Assembly (NCBI GenBank): GCA_004555425.1
Contig: SFID01000071.1
Location: 1 to 13,272, forward strand
Direction: 5' to 3'
From: Bacteroidales bacterium
Lineage (GTDB): Bacteria; Bacteroidota; Bacteroidia; Bacteroidales; Bacteroidaceae
DNA: 13,272 bases
The position numbers were made by a program, and so were the translations under genes. The notes under the pieces are model-generated. The model ran no database searches, had not been told where the DNA came from, and saw only the letters and a program-made list of their open reading frames with translations. Position 1 is the stretch's first letter. The number at the start of each line of letters is the position of its first letter. This document shows, one piece after another, positions 1 to 6,299 of the stretch.

Positions 1-7
1 GAAAATT

Positions 8-47
8 TCCGCAAAAGCATCTAGAAAATCCGCAAAAGCATCTAGAA
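8..47. repeat. Two-copy 21-bp tandem repeat at the window edge
   Basis: The 19-mer TCCGCAAAAGCATCTAGAA occurs identically at 8-26 and 29-47, a period of 21 bp. GAAAA precedes both copies, so the array may continue beyond base 1. On the minus strand each copy contains ATGCTTTTGCGG. Read from the promoter at 137-168, the first copy gives a six-codon frame (M-L-L-R-I-F-stop) and the second runs open off the window. No family is recognised. Confidence 0.75.
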
Positions 48-84
48 TTTCCAACTTCCGATGTATTTCTTCCTTTATAATGGC

Positions 85-128
85 CAAAAAAAGAGGAAAA
101 AACCCCGTGTTTGGGGCTCTTTCCTCTT
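85..128 (-). terminator. Hairpin with T tract on the minus strand (terminator or attenuator)
   Basis: Bases 91-106 pair with 113-128 over 16 positions with only two A.C mismatches, around the loop GTGTTT (107-112). On the minus strand the stem is followed directly by seven T residues (85-91 read in reverse), the shape of an intrinsic terminator. The plus-strand side has no T run. The kbl gene already has its own terminator at 306-337, so this element more likely acts on the transcript from the minus-strand promoter at 137-168. It would begin only about five nt after that transcript starts. Confidence 0.7.
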
Positions 129-136
129 CGCTAGTA

Positions 137-168
137 CAAAGATAATATATTTTTCCGCGAAATGCAAA
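137..168 (-). promoter_or_regulatory. Bacteroidetes-type promoter on the minus strand
   Basis: Read on the minus strand, TTTG (168-165) is followed after exactly 20 nt by TATCTTTG (144-137). This fits the Bacteroidetes consensus TTTG-N(19-21)-TAnnTTTG. The predicted start is near base 133 and transcription runs towards base 1. The gene it serves lies beyond the left edge. A 13-bp inverted repeat sits four bases upstream of the -33 box, and a hairpin with a T tract lies immediately downstream of the start. Confidence 0.7.
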
Positions 169-172
169 TCGC

Positions 173-206
173 TTTAACATTTCGCAACAGTCCGTGAAAT
201 GTTAAA
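173..206. promoter_or_regulatory. Inverted repeat next to the minus-strand promoter, possible operator
   Basis: Arms 173-185 (TTTAACATTTCGC) and 194-206 (GTGAAATGTTAAA) are complementary over 13 positions, counting one G.T pair if read as RNA. They are separated by eight bases. The outer 11 bp are perfect. Lying just upstream of the -33 box at 165-168, it is placed like an activator or repressor site. There is no T run on either side, so a terminator role is unlikely. The regulator is unknown. Confidence 0.5.
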
Positions 207-305
207 AGACGAGTTTTGCAGCAGACGGGGTTTTGCGTGTGTTATATTTATAGGCGTGTTTTTGCGGCTAGTATTCTGACGCGCCTTTCCTAATGTATCA
301 ACCAA

Positions 306-337
306 AGAAAGGCCGCGCTGGATGGCGCGGCCTTTCT
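306..337 (-). terminator. Intrinsic terminator of kbl
   Basis: AGAAAGGCCGCGC (306-318) and GCGCGGCCTTTCT (325-337) form a perfect 13-bp stem with the six-base loop TGGATG. On the minus strand the tail reads TTTCTTTGG. It lies 35-66 bases past the kbl stop codon, in the right orientation to end the kbl transcript. Confidence 0.8.
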
Positions 338-371
338 GTATGATTGGGCGTATATATAATAAGGCGTAGGC

Positions 372-1559
372 TTATTTCAGCACGCCGAGTTCCTTGCCCA
401 CCTTGATGAAGGCGGCGATACACTTGTCGAGGTGCTCGCGCTCGTGGCCTGCGGAAATCTGTACGCGGATGCGGGCCTGGTCCTTCGGCACTACGGGATA
501 GTAGAAGCCCGTCACGTAGATGCCTTCCTCCTGCATCTTCTGGGCGTAAACCTGAGAGAGTTTGGCGTCGTAGAGCATGACGGCGCAGATGGCGCTCTGC
601 GTGGGCTTGATGTCGAAGCCAGCAGCCAGCATCTTCTCGCGGAAATAGTTGACGTTCTCAACCAGTTTATCGTGGAGGGCGTTGCTCTCGCCGAGAATCT
701 TGAAGGTTTCGATGGCAGCACCAACGATGGCAGGGGCTACGCTGTTGGAGAACAGATAGGGGCGAGAACGCTGGCGCAGCATATCGATGATTTCCTTGCG
801 GCCCGTGGTGAAACCGCCCATAGCACCACCGAAAGCCTTGCCGAGGGTACCCGTGTAGAGGTCAACGCGGCCGTAGGTATTGAAGAACTCGCTCACGCCG
901 TGGCCCGTAGCACCTACAACGCCGGCCGAGTGGCTTTCGTCCACCATCACGAGGGCATCGTATTTCTCGGCGAGGTCGCAAATCTTGTCCATCGGTGCCA
1001 CGTTGCCGTCCATGGAGAAGACGCCATCGGTCACGATGATGCGGAAACGCTGCTCCTGGGCTTCCTGGAGGCAACGCTCGAGGTCGGCCATATCGGCATT
1101 GGCATAGCGATAACGCTTGGCCTTGCAGAGGCGCACGCCATCAATGATACTGGCATGGTTGAGGGCGTCGGAGATAATGGCGTCGTCGGCCGTGAGCAGG
1201 GGCTCGAACACACCGCCGTTGGCATCAAAGCAGGCAGCGTAGAGAATGGTGTCCTCGGTCTTGAAGTAGTCGGCGATGGCTGCTTCGAGTTCCTTGTGCA
1301 CATCCTGTGTGCCGCAGATGAAGCGCACGGACGACATACCATAGCCGCGGCGGTCCATCATGTCCTTGGCAGCCTGTACGAGGCGCGGATGGTTGGAGAG
1401 GCCGAGGTAGTTGTTGGCGCAGAAGTTGAGCACTTCCTGTCCCTTCACTTGGATGGCAGCCTGCTGAGGGCCTTCGATGAGGCGTTCGTTCTTGTAGAGG
1501 CCGGCTTCCTTGATGGCGGCCAACTCTGCTTGTAGATGTTGCTGGAATTTTCCGTACAT
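372..1559 (-). CDS. kbl: Glycine C-acetyltransferase (2-amino-3-ketobutyrate CoA ligase)
   Basis: A 395-residue cytosolic PLP enzyme of the alpha-oxoamine synthase family. It interconverts 2-amino-3-oxobutyrate plus CoA with glycine plus acetyl-CoA, the second step of threonine breakdown through threonine dehydrogenase. The protein aligns with E. coli Kbl from end to end. NFCANNYLGL is near residues 46-55, SVRFICGTQD near 77-86, DALNHASIIDG at 131-141 with the cofactor-stacking His135, VMVDESH with Asp207 and His210, and TGTLGKAFGG with the Schiff-base Lys241. EGIYVTGFYYPVVP and the substrate-binding ARIRVQ follow near the C terminus. The close match across the whole length favours Kbl over serine palmitoyltransferase or AONS. 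The start has no Shine-Dalgarno and an A/T-rich leader. No threonine dehydrogenase gene lies beside it in this window. A perfect hairpin terminator follows the stop. Confidence 0.96.
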   Translation of the reverse strand: MYGKFQQHLQAELAAIKEAGLYKNERLIEGPQQAAIQVKGQEVLNFCANNYLGLSNHPRLVQAAKDMMDRRGYGMSSVRFICGTQDVHKELEAAIADYFKTEDTILYAACFDANGGVFEPLLTADDAIISDALNHASIIDGVRLCKAKRYRYANADMADLERCLQEAQEQRFRIIVTDGVFSMDGNVAPMDKICDLAEKYDALVMVDESHSAGVVGATGHGVSEFFNTYGRVDLYTGTLGKAFGGAMGGFTTGRKEIIDMLRQRSRPYLFSNSVAPAIVGAAIETFKILGESNALHDKLVENVNYFREKMLAAGFDIKPTQSAICAVMLYDAKLSQVYAQKMQEEGIYVTGFYYPVVPKDQARIRVQISAGHEREHLDKCIAAFIKVGKELGVLK

Positions 1560-1660
1560 GGTTTGGGATTTTAAGTTATAATTTAGAGTTTAGAATTTCC
1601 TTTCCTGCGATGTGACAATCTTGGAATTTATAATTTTCTTTTCCTGCGGATTAAACTGTT

Positions 1661-1783
1661 GAGCAAGCAGCCTAGGCTGCGCCTGAAACAGGAAGCCCGA
1701 AGGGATTCCCTGAAACTAGGAAGCCGCAGGCTCCCGTTGAAACTAGGTCGCGCAGCGACCGCAAGCAGCGCCCACGCGCTGCC
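1661..1783. repeat. Array of five short hairpins spaced 20-27 nt, with TGAAAC spacers
   Basis: Five consecutive small inverted repeats: 1667-1680 (GCAGCCTAGGCTGC, a perfect palindrome), 1691-1709 (GGAAGCCC/GGGATTCC, loop GAA, one mismatch), 1719-1735 (GGAAGCC/GGCTCCC, loop GCA, one mismatch), 1746-1760 (GGTCGC/GCGACC, loop GCA) and 1765-1782 (GCAGCGC/GCGCTGC). Their centres lie about 27, 27, 26 and 20 nt apart. TGAAAC precedes the middle three at 1684, 1711 and 1738, exactly 27 nt apart. GCAAGCAGC opens both the first (1663) and last (1761) units. Stem sequences vary while pairing is kept. The array lies in the kbl upstream region and could be a REP-like intergenic element, or part of a kbl leader if transcribed leftwards. 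It is not a CRISPR array. Confidence 0.65.
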
Positions 1784-1971
1784 CTTCTTTCTGCAAAGGA
1801 ACGTATATTTTTTGAATCGGGATAGGGTTTCAGGTAAAAAAGCAGCCTGTACGGGTTTTTTGGCGCGTTTTTTTTGAACAGCAGGTGGGGGTAGGGGCAC
1901 TTGGTAGCGGCATTCGTATAGGGCAGAGGGAGAATTGGCTGTCGGATGGTCAGTATCTCAGAGAAAATATG
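1784..1971. other. Intergenic region between hairpin array and secreted-protein promoter
   Basis: No gene is supported here. The stretch has T-rich runs at about 1809-1815, 1855-1860 and 1867-1874 and an imperfect A6/T6 inverted repeat at about 1835-1860 that might weakly terminate plus-strand transcription. The nearest match to a minus-strand -7 box for kbl is TTCCTTTG (1801-1794), which lacks the consensus TA and has no -33 box at the right distance. No kbl promoter can therefore be named. Confidence 0.4.
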
Positions 1972-1979
1972 TACATTTG
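1972..1979 (+). promoter_or_regulatory. Probable -7 promoter element for the secreted protein and uvrA
   Basis: TACATTTG matches the Bacteroidetes -7 consensus TAnnTTTG. The expected start is near 1983, giving a leader of about 17 nt before the ATG at 2000. No TTTG is found 19-21 nt upstream, so the -33 half is weak or absent. The upstream in-frame ATG at 1946 lies before this element and could not be translated from its transcript. Confidence 0.55.
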
Positions 1980-1999
1980 CAAAAAATTTTTTTGGTCGC

Positions 2000-2722
2000 A
2001 TGATACTTTTCCGCAAAACCCTTTACACCCTTCTAGCCATCTGCTGCACTGCGCTGGCCATGCCCCTTGCAGCCCCTGCGCAGGGAGTGCTCCCCTCCGC
2101 CAGCCCCAAGATGTGGGTGTTGCAAGAGGATGGCTCCGAGTCCGACCTGACCTCCTACGATGGTTCGGCGCCGATGCAGGCACGTTTTGTGGCCGAAGTG
2201 AGCGACCTGGGCAGTTTCTTGGCGCGCTACGAATGGCGATTCTACCGGCAGGGCGAAGAGAAGCCCTTCCTCACCCGCTACGAAGAAGATACCGAATATA
2301 CGTTTCGCGAGAGCGGTGCATTTACCATCGAACTCTTTATCACCTTCACCCAAGGCACAGATACCCTCGAATTCACGATGGATTCGCCCTTTATGGTCAA
2401 TATCAGTGAGTCGAAACTAGAGTTTCCTAACGCCATCACGCCCAACGGCGACGGCATCAACGATGTGCTGCGCGCCAAGGAGGGCTACCAGAGTATCGTC
2501 TCCTTCGAAGCCGCCGTGTTCGACCGCTGGGGCAAGCGCCTCTACGAGTGGACCGACCTGCGAGGCGGTTGGGACGGACGCAACGGCGGCAAGGTGGTGC
2601 CCGACGGCGCCTACTATCTCGTGGTGAAAGCCCGTGGTGCCGACGGACGCCATTACAATATACGCAAAGTCATCAACGTGCTGACGGGTTACTCCGAGCG
2701 CGGCGGCACGGTCAGTCCTTAA
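2000..2722 (+). CDS. Secreted protein with T9SS type-B (gliding-motility) C-terminal domain
   Basis: A 240-residue exported protein. The N terminus has a charged MILFRK stretch, a hydrophobic core (about residues 7-24) and a probable signal peptidase I site near APA-Q (residue 27). The LAIC sequence is not a good lipobox. Residues ~30-138 are rich in beta-forming sequence and resemble a PKD/Ig-like domain, but I do not assign a family. Residues 141-237 match the gliding motility-associated C-terminal domain: FPNAITPNGDGINDVL, then VFDRWGKRLYEW, GWDGRNGG, VPDGAYYLVVKA and a final KVINVL strand. In Bacteroidetes this domain targets proteins across the outer membrane through the type IX secretion system. 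The start at 2000 is chosen because a promoter element and a signal peptide both fit it. uvrA begins 18 nt after the stop, so the two are probably cotranscribed although their roles are unrelated. The cargo function is unknown. Confidence 0.85.
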   Translation: MILFRKTLYTLLAICCTALAMPLAAPAQGVLPSASPKMWVLQEDGSESDLTSYDGSAPMQARFVAEVSDLGSFLARYEWRFYRQGEEKPFLTRYEEDTEYTFRESGAFTIELFITFTQGTDTLEFTMDSPFMVNISESKLEFPNAITPNGDGINDVLRAKEGYQSIVSFEAAVFDRWGKRLYEWTDLRGGWDGRNGGKVVPDGAYYLVVKARGADGRHYNIRKVINVLTGYSERGGTVSP

Positions 2723-2740
2723 GCATATAGCCTATTACAG

Positions 2741-5686
2741 ATGTCCAAGAATCCAGCACATAAACCAGAAATCAGTGATGAGACCGCCCAAAACGGCTCA
2801 TCCCTCCCCGCATCTGCCCCATCGGGCGATACGGGGTGGGTGCGTATTCACGGGGCACGTGTGCACAATCTCAAGAACATAGATGCCTCCTTCCCGCGCG
2901 GCACATTGACCGTATTCACCGGCCTGAGTGGGTCGGGCAAAAGTTCGTTGGCCTTCGACACCCTCTATGCCGAAGGGCAGCGCCGCTATATCGAAACCTT
3001 CTCGGCCTATGCCCGCAATTTTCTGGATAATCTGGAGCGCCCCGATGTGGACAAAATAACGGGATTGAGCCCCGTCATCTCCATAGAACAGAAAACCACA
3101 AACAAGAATCCGCGCTCCACCGTAGGCACCGTCACCGAAATCTACGACTTCCTCCGTCTGCTCTACGCGCGCGCCTCGGATGCTTACAGCTACGTGACGG
3201 GCGAGCGCATGGTGAAATATACCGAGGAGAAAATCATTGACCTCATCCTTGAATCCTACGAAGGCGAGAAGGTGATGCTCCTAGCACCATTGGTGCGCAC
3301 GCGCAAGGGACACTACAAAGAACTCTTCGAGTCGGTGCGCAAACGCGGTTTCCTGACCGTTCGCGTAGATGGCGAAATCCGCGAGATTCTGCCCGGCATG
3401 AAACTCGACCGCTACAAGAACCACGACATAGAGGTGGTGGTCGATAAACTCATCCCGCACGCCAAAGACCTAGAGCGGCTCAAGCGCAGCGTGGCCCGCA
3501 CCCTAGAAATGGGCAACGGCTTGATGATGCTCTATCTGCCATCAGCGCCCGCCACCACGCCGCTGCCCAATGGCGAAACGGCCAACGGACAGGTTCGCTT
3601 CCTCTCCAAGCACCTTATGTGTCCCACCAGCGGCATCTCCTACCGCGAACCAGCACCCCACAACTTTTCCTTCAACTCCTTGCAGGGCGCTTGCCCCAAA
3701 TGCAAGGGTTTGGGCTATGTCAATGTGGTCGATCAGGAAAAGGTAATCCCCGACCCCAACCTGTCCATCCGCAAGGGCGGTTTGGCTCCTTTGGGAAAAT
3801 ATCGCTCCGCCCTCATCTTCTGGTGCATCGAAACCGTGCTGAACAAGTACGAATATACGCTCGATACGCCCATTAGCGAACTGCCCGAGGAAGTGATGGA
3901 CGAAATTTTCAACGGTTCCACCGAAAGATTGCGCATTCCGGCCGCTACGGCACATACCACAGACGATTATTACGTGGACTTTGGCGGACTGGTCAAATAT
4001 CTTCGCCAAATGTCCGACGATGATATGTCGGCCGCCTCGCGCAAATGGGCCGAATCCTTCTCGTCCGAGCAAATATGTCCCGTCTGCCACGGCGCACGCC
4101 TCAACCGCGAGGCTATGAGTTATCGCTTTGCCGACAAGGCCATCTACGAACTGGCAGCTATGGACATCAGCGAACTCTACGAATGGCTTGCAGGCGTGGA
4201 GGATAAACTCACCGACAAAAACCGCATCATTGCTACCGAAATTCTCAAGGAATTGCGCACGCGCCTGAGATTCCTCCTGGACGTCGGCCTAGGCTATCTC
4301 TCGCTCGGCCGCGCCACGATGACACTCTCGGGTGGCGAAAGTCAGCGCATCCGACTGGCCACGCAGATTGGTTCGCAGTTGGTAAATGTGCTCTATATCC
4401 TCGACGAACCCAGCATCGGCCTCCACCAACGCGACAACGTGCGCCTCATTCAGTCCCTTCGCAATCTGCGCGATACGGGAAATACCGTTGTGGTCGTTGA
4501 GCACGACCGCGATATGATGATGGCGGCCGATTACATCATAGATATGGGACCTGGCGCAGGACGTTTGGGCGGCGAGGTGGTCTATCAGGGCACGCCGCAG
4601 CAGATGCTCAAGGAGCAGACGCTGACAGCGCGCTACCTGAACAACGACCTGCGCATTGAGATTCCGCAAGAACGGCGCAAGGGCAATGGCCTCCAACTCT
4701 CCCTGAGCGGAGCGCGCGGCAACAACCTCAAAGGTGTGACCGCCACCTTCCCGCTGGGCACACTGACCTGCATCACGGGCGTGTCGGGCAGCGGAAAGAG
4801 CACACTCATCAACGACACGCTGTTGCCCATCCTCTCGAAACATTTCTACCGCTCGCTGCGCGAACCGCTGGCCTACGACTCCTTGGACGGCATTGAGCAT
4901 ATTGACAAAGTCGTGGCCGTGGATCAGAGTCCGCTGGGTCGTACTCCGCGCTCGAATCCGGCCACTTATACGGGTATTTTCTCCGATATACGTTCCCTGT
5001 ATGTGGGACTGCCCGAGGCGAAAATCCGCGGCTACAAGCCCGGACGCTTCTCCTTCAACGTGCGCGGCGGTCGTTGCGAAACCTGCAAGGGCAACGGCTA
5101 CAAAACGATCGAAATGAATTTCCTGCCCGATGTGTACGTACCCTGCGAACATTGTCACGGCAAACGCTACAACCGCGAAACCCTCGAGGTGCGCTTCAAG
5201 GGAAAAAGCATCGCGGATGTGCTGGATATGACGGTGAACCGCGCCGTGGAATTTTTCGAGAACGTACCCCACATACAGCACAAGATTAAGGTGTTGCAGG
5301 ATGTGGGCCTGGGATATATCAAACTCGGACAAAGTTCCACCACCCTCTCGGGCGGTGAGAGCCAGCGCGTCAAACTGGCCACCGAACTGGCTAAGCGCGA
5401 CACTGGCCGCACCATATATATATTAGACGAACCGACAACGGGCCTCCACTTCGAGGACATCCGCGTGCTGCTCGGCGTGCTCCAACGATTGGTGGACCGC
5501 GGAAATACCGTCATTGTCATCGAGCACAACCTCGACATCGTCAAGGCCGCCGACTATATCATAGACATGGGCCCCGAAGGCGGTCGCAATGGCGGCACCA
5601 TCGTAGCCATGGGGACGCCCGAGGATGTGGCAGCCGCAGGAGTCGGACATACTGCACCCTTCCTCGCCGCTGAGTTGGCGCGCTAG
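2741..5686 (+). CDS. uvrA: Excinuclease ABC subunit A (UvrA)
   Basis: A 981-residue cytosolic ATPase that, with UvrB, finds bulky DNA lesions in nucleotide excision repair. It has two ABC modules. Module I has Walker A GLSGSGKSS at 61-69, signature LSGGESQ from 529 and Walker B YILDEP with Asp555-Glu556. Module II has Walker A GVSGSGKST at 680-688, signature LSGGESQ from 869 and Walker B YILDEP with Asp896-Glu897. The lesion-contacting C-terminal zinc module is intact as CX2CX19CX2C (Cys779, 782, 802, 805), and a CPVC pair is at 446-449. The first zinc module reads CX2S-X20-CX2C: Ser297 replaces the second Cys found in E. coli UvrA. The N terminus carries about 30 extra polar residues before the domain starts. 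It follows the secreted-protein gene by 18 nt and has no promoter of its own that I can see. No SOS box is recognised. Confidence 0.98.
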   Translation: MSKNPAHKPEISDETAQNGSSLPASAPSGDTGWVRIHGARVHNLKNIDASFPRGTLTVFTGLSGSGKSSLAFDTLYAEGQRRYIETFSAYARNFLDNLERPDVDKITGLSPVISIEQKTTNKNPRSTVGTVTEIYDFLRLLYARASDAYSYVTGERMVKYTEEKIIDLILESYEGEKVMLLAPLVRTRKGHYKELFESVRKRGFLTVRVDGEIREILPGMKLDRYKNHDIEVVVDKLIPHAKDLERLKRSVARTLEMGNGLMMLYLPSAPATTPLPNGETANGQVRFLSKHLMCPTSGISYREPAPHNFSFNSLQGACPKCKGLGYVNVVDQEKVIPDPNLSIRKGGLAPLGKYRSALIFWCIETVLNKYEYTLDTPISELPEEVMDEIFNGSTERLRIPAATAHTTDDYYVDFGGLVKYLRQMSDDDMSAASRKWAESFSSEQICPVCHGARLNREAMSYRFADKAIYELAAMDISELYEWLAGVEDKLTDKNRIIATEILKELRTRLRFLLDVGLGYLSLGRATMTLSGGESQRIRLATQIGSQLVNVLYILDEPSIGLHQRDNVRLIQSLRNLRDTGNTVVVVEHDRDMMMAADYIIDMGPGAGRLGGEVVYQGTPQQMLKEQTLTARYLNNDLRIEIPQERRKGNGLQLSLSGARGNNLKGVTATFPLGTLTCITGVSGSGKSTLINDTLLPILSKHFYRSLREPLAYDSLDGIEHIDKVVAVDQSPLGRTPRSNPATYTGIFSDIRSLYVGLPEAKIRGYKPGRFSFNVRGGRCETCKGNGYKTIEMNFLPDVYVPCEHCHGKRYNRETLEVRFKGKSIADVLDMTVNRAVEFFENVPHIQHKIKVLQDVGLGYIKLGQSSTTLSGGESQRVKLATELAKRDTGRTIYILDEPTTGLHFEDIRVLLGVLQRLVDRGNTVIVIEHNLDIVKAADYIIDMGPEGGRNGGTIVAMGTPEDVAAAGVGHTAPFLAAELAR

Positions 5687-5717
5687 GACGGGTTGGTTTT
5701 TCCGATGAAACCTACGA

Positions 5718-5779
5718 TTTTTGCTGAGTATTCCCTCAATTTCGGCTGAGTATTCCCCTGAATTTGCTGACTATTCCCT
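5718..5779 (+). repeat. Three imperfect ~22-nt tandem repeats ending at the ybaK start codon
   Basis: The core GCTGAGTATTCCC occurs at 5723, again at 5745, and as GCTGACTATTCCC at 5766, giving periods of 22 and 21 nt. T-rich spacers of the type C(T)NAATTT lie between copies. The last copy runs straight into the ATG at 5780, so it occupies the place of a ribosome binding site. No clear promoter or terminator is found in the 93 nt between uvrA and ybaK. Confidence 0.7.
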
Positions 5780-6265
5780 ATGAAAAAAATACAGAAAACC
5801 AACGTCGCACGTCTCCTTGACAAAGCCAAGGTGGCCTACGAACTTATCGCCTACGAGGTGGACGAAAACGACCTTGCGGCTCAGCACGTGGCCGATAGCC
5901 TTGGTGAAGACATCCGCCAAGTATTCAAGACCATCGTCCTTCATGGCGACAAAACGGGACACCTCGTTTGCGTCCTCCCAGGTGATTGCGAGGTGGACCT
6001 GAAGAAGGCAGCGCGCGTCAGCGGTAATAAGAAGGTGGAGCCGCTTCCCTTGAAGGAACTCCTGCCTACGACAGGCTACATCCGCGGAGGCTGTTCGCCC
6101 ATCGGCATGAAGAAGCATTTCCCCACCTTCTTCCACCAGACCGTCCTAGATTTCCCTTATATCTATGTGAGTGCGGGACAGCGCGGTCTGCAAATCAAAC
6201 TCGCGCCACAGGACCTTATCCGCGAAAGCTGCGGAACGGTGGCCGACCTTACGCAGGAACAATAA
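5780..6265 (+). CDS. ybaK: YbaK/EbsC-type Cys-tRNA(Pro)/Cys-tRNA(Cys) deacylase
   Basis: A 161-residue single-domain protein of the YbaK family, free-standing relatives of the prolyl-tRNA synthetase editing domain. Family members hydrolyse Cys-tRNA(Pro) formed when ProRS mischarges cysteine. The match to E. coli YbaK covers the full length (159 residues there). VFKTIV contains the conserved Lys50, VDLKKAAR is at 72-79, TGYIRGGCSPIG at 98-109 contains the family GGxSPxG loop, and IYVSAGQRGLQIKL is near the C terminus. The N-terminal MKKIQKTNVARLLDKAKVAY also fits. The start directly follows a three-copy tandem repeat and has no Shine-Dalgarno. The peptide transporter begins 34 nt after the stop, so the pair may be cotranscribed, but no functional link is clear. 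Confidence 0.92.
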   Translation: MKKIQKTNVARLLDKAKVAYELIAYEVDENDLAAQHVADSLGEDIRQVFKTIVLHGDKTGHLVCVLPGDCEVDLKKAARVSGNKKVEPLPLKELLPTTGYIRGGCSPIGMKKHFPTFFHQTVLDFPYIYVSAGQRGLQIKLAPQDLIRESCGTVADLTQEQ

Positions 6266-6299
6266 ACCTAATAATAACTATCTAAAAAATCTCAATCTC

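Noticed and set aside
432..1535. A 367-codon open frame on the plus strand opposite kbl
   Set aside because: It is the antisense shadow of a GC-rich gene. The encoded protein is low in complexity with no recognisable domain, while kbl on the other strand matches its family end to end.
1661..1783. The repeat array as a CRISPR
   Set aside because: The recurring part is only about 10 nt, the intervening sequences are self-complementary hairpins, and no cas gene is present.
1659..1877. A 72-codon plus-strand frame over the hairpin array, with periodic SLKLGSRRLP-like residues
   Set aside because: The 27-nt repeat period is a multiple of three, which keeps frames open by itself. The frame has no promoter and its end runs through T-rich non-coding sequence.
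1946..1999. An 18-residue N-terminal extension of the secreted protein
   Set aside because: The ATG at 1946 precedes the -7 element at 1972-1979, and the start at 2000 gives a normal signal peptide.
2723..2740. An SOS/LexA box before uvrA
   Set aside because: The 18-nt gap has no palindrome, and no known LexA site pattern is visible at the operon promoter.
4289..5332. A 347-codon minus-strand frame inside uvrA
   Set aside because: It lies entirely opposite conserved UvrA motifs and has no domain of its own.
5690..5722. A terminator after uvrA
   Set aside because: Only a 5-bp GGTTT/AAACC pairing can be drawn, too weak to call.
6171..6299. A 43-residue extension of the peptide transporter
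   Set aside because: It would overlap ybaK in another frame and adds residues not typical of POT proteins; the ATG at 6300 gives a standard family N terminus.
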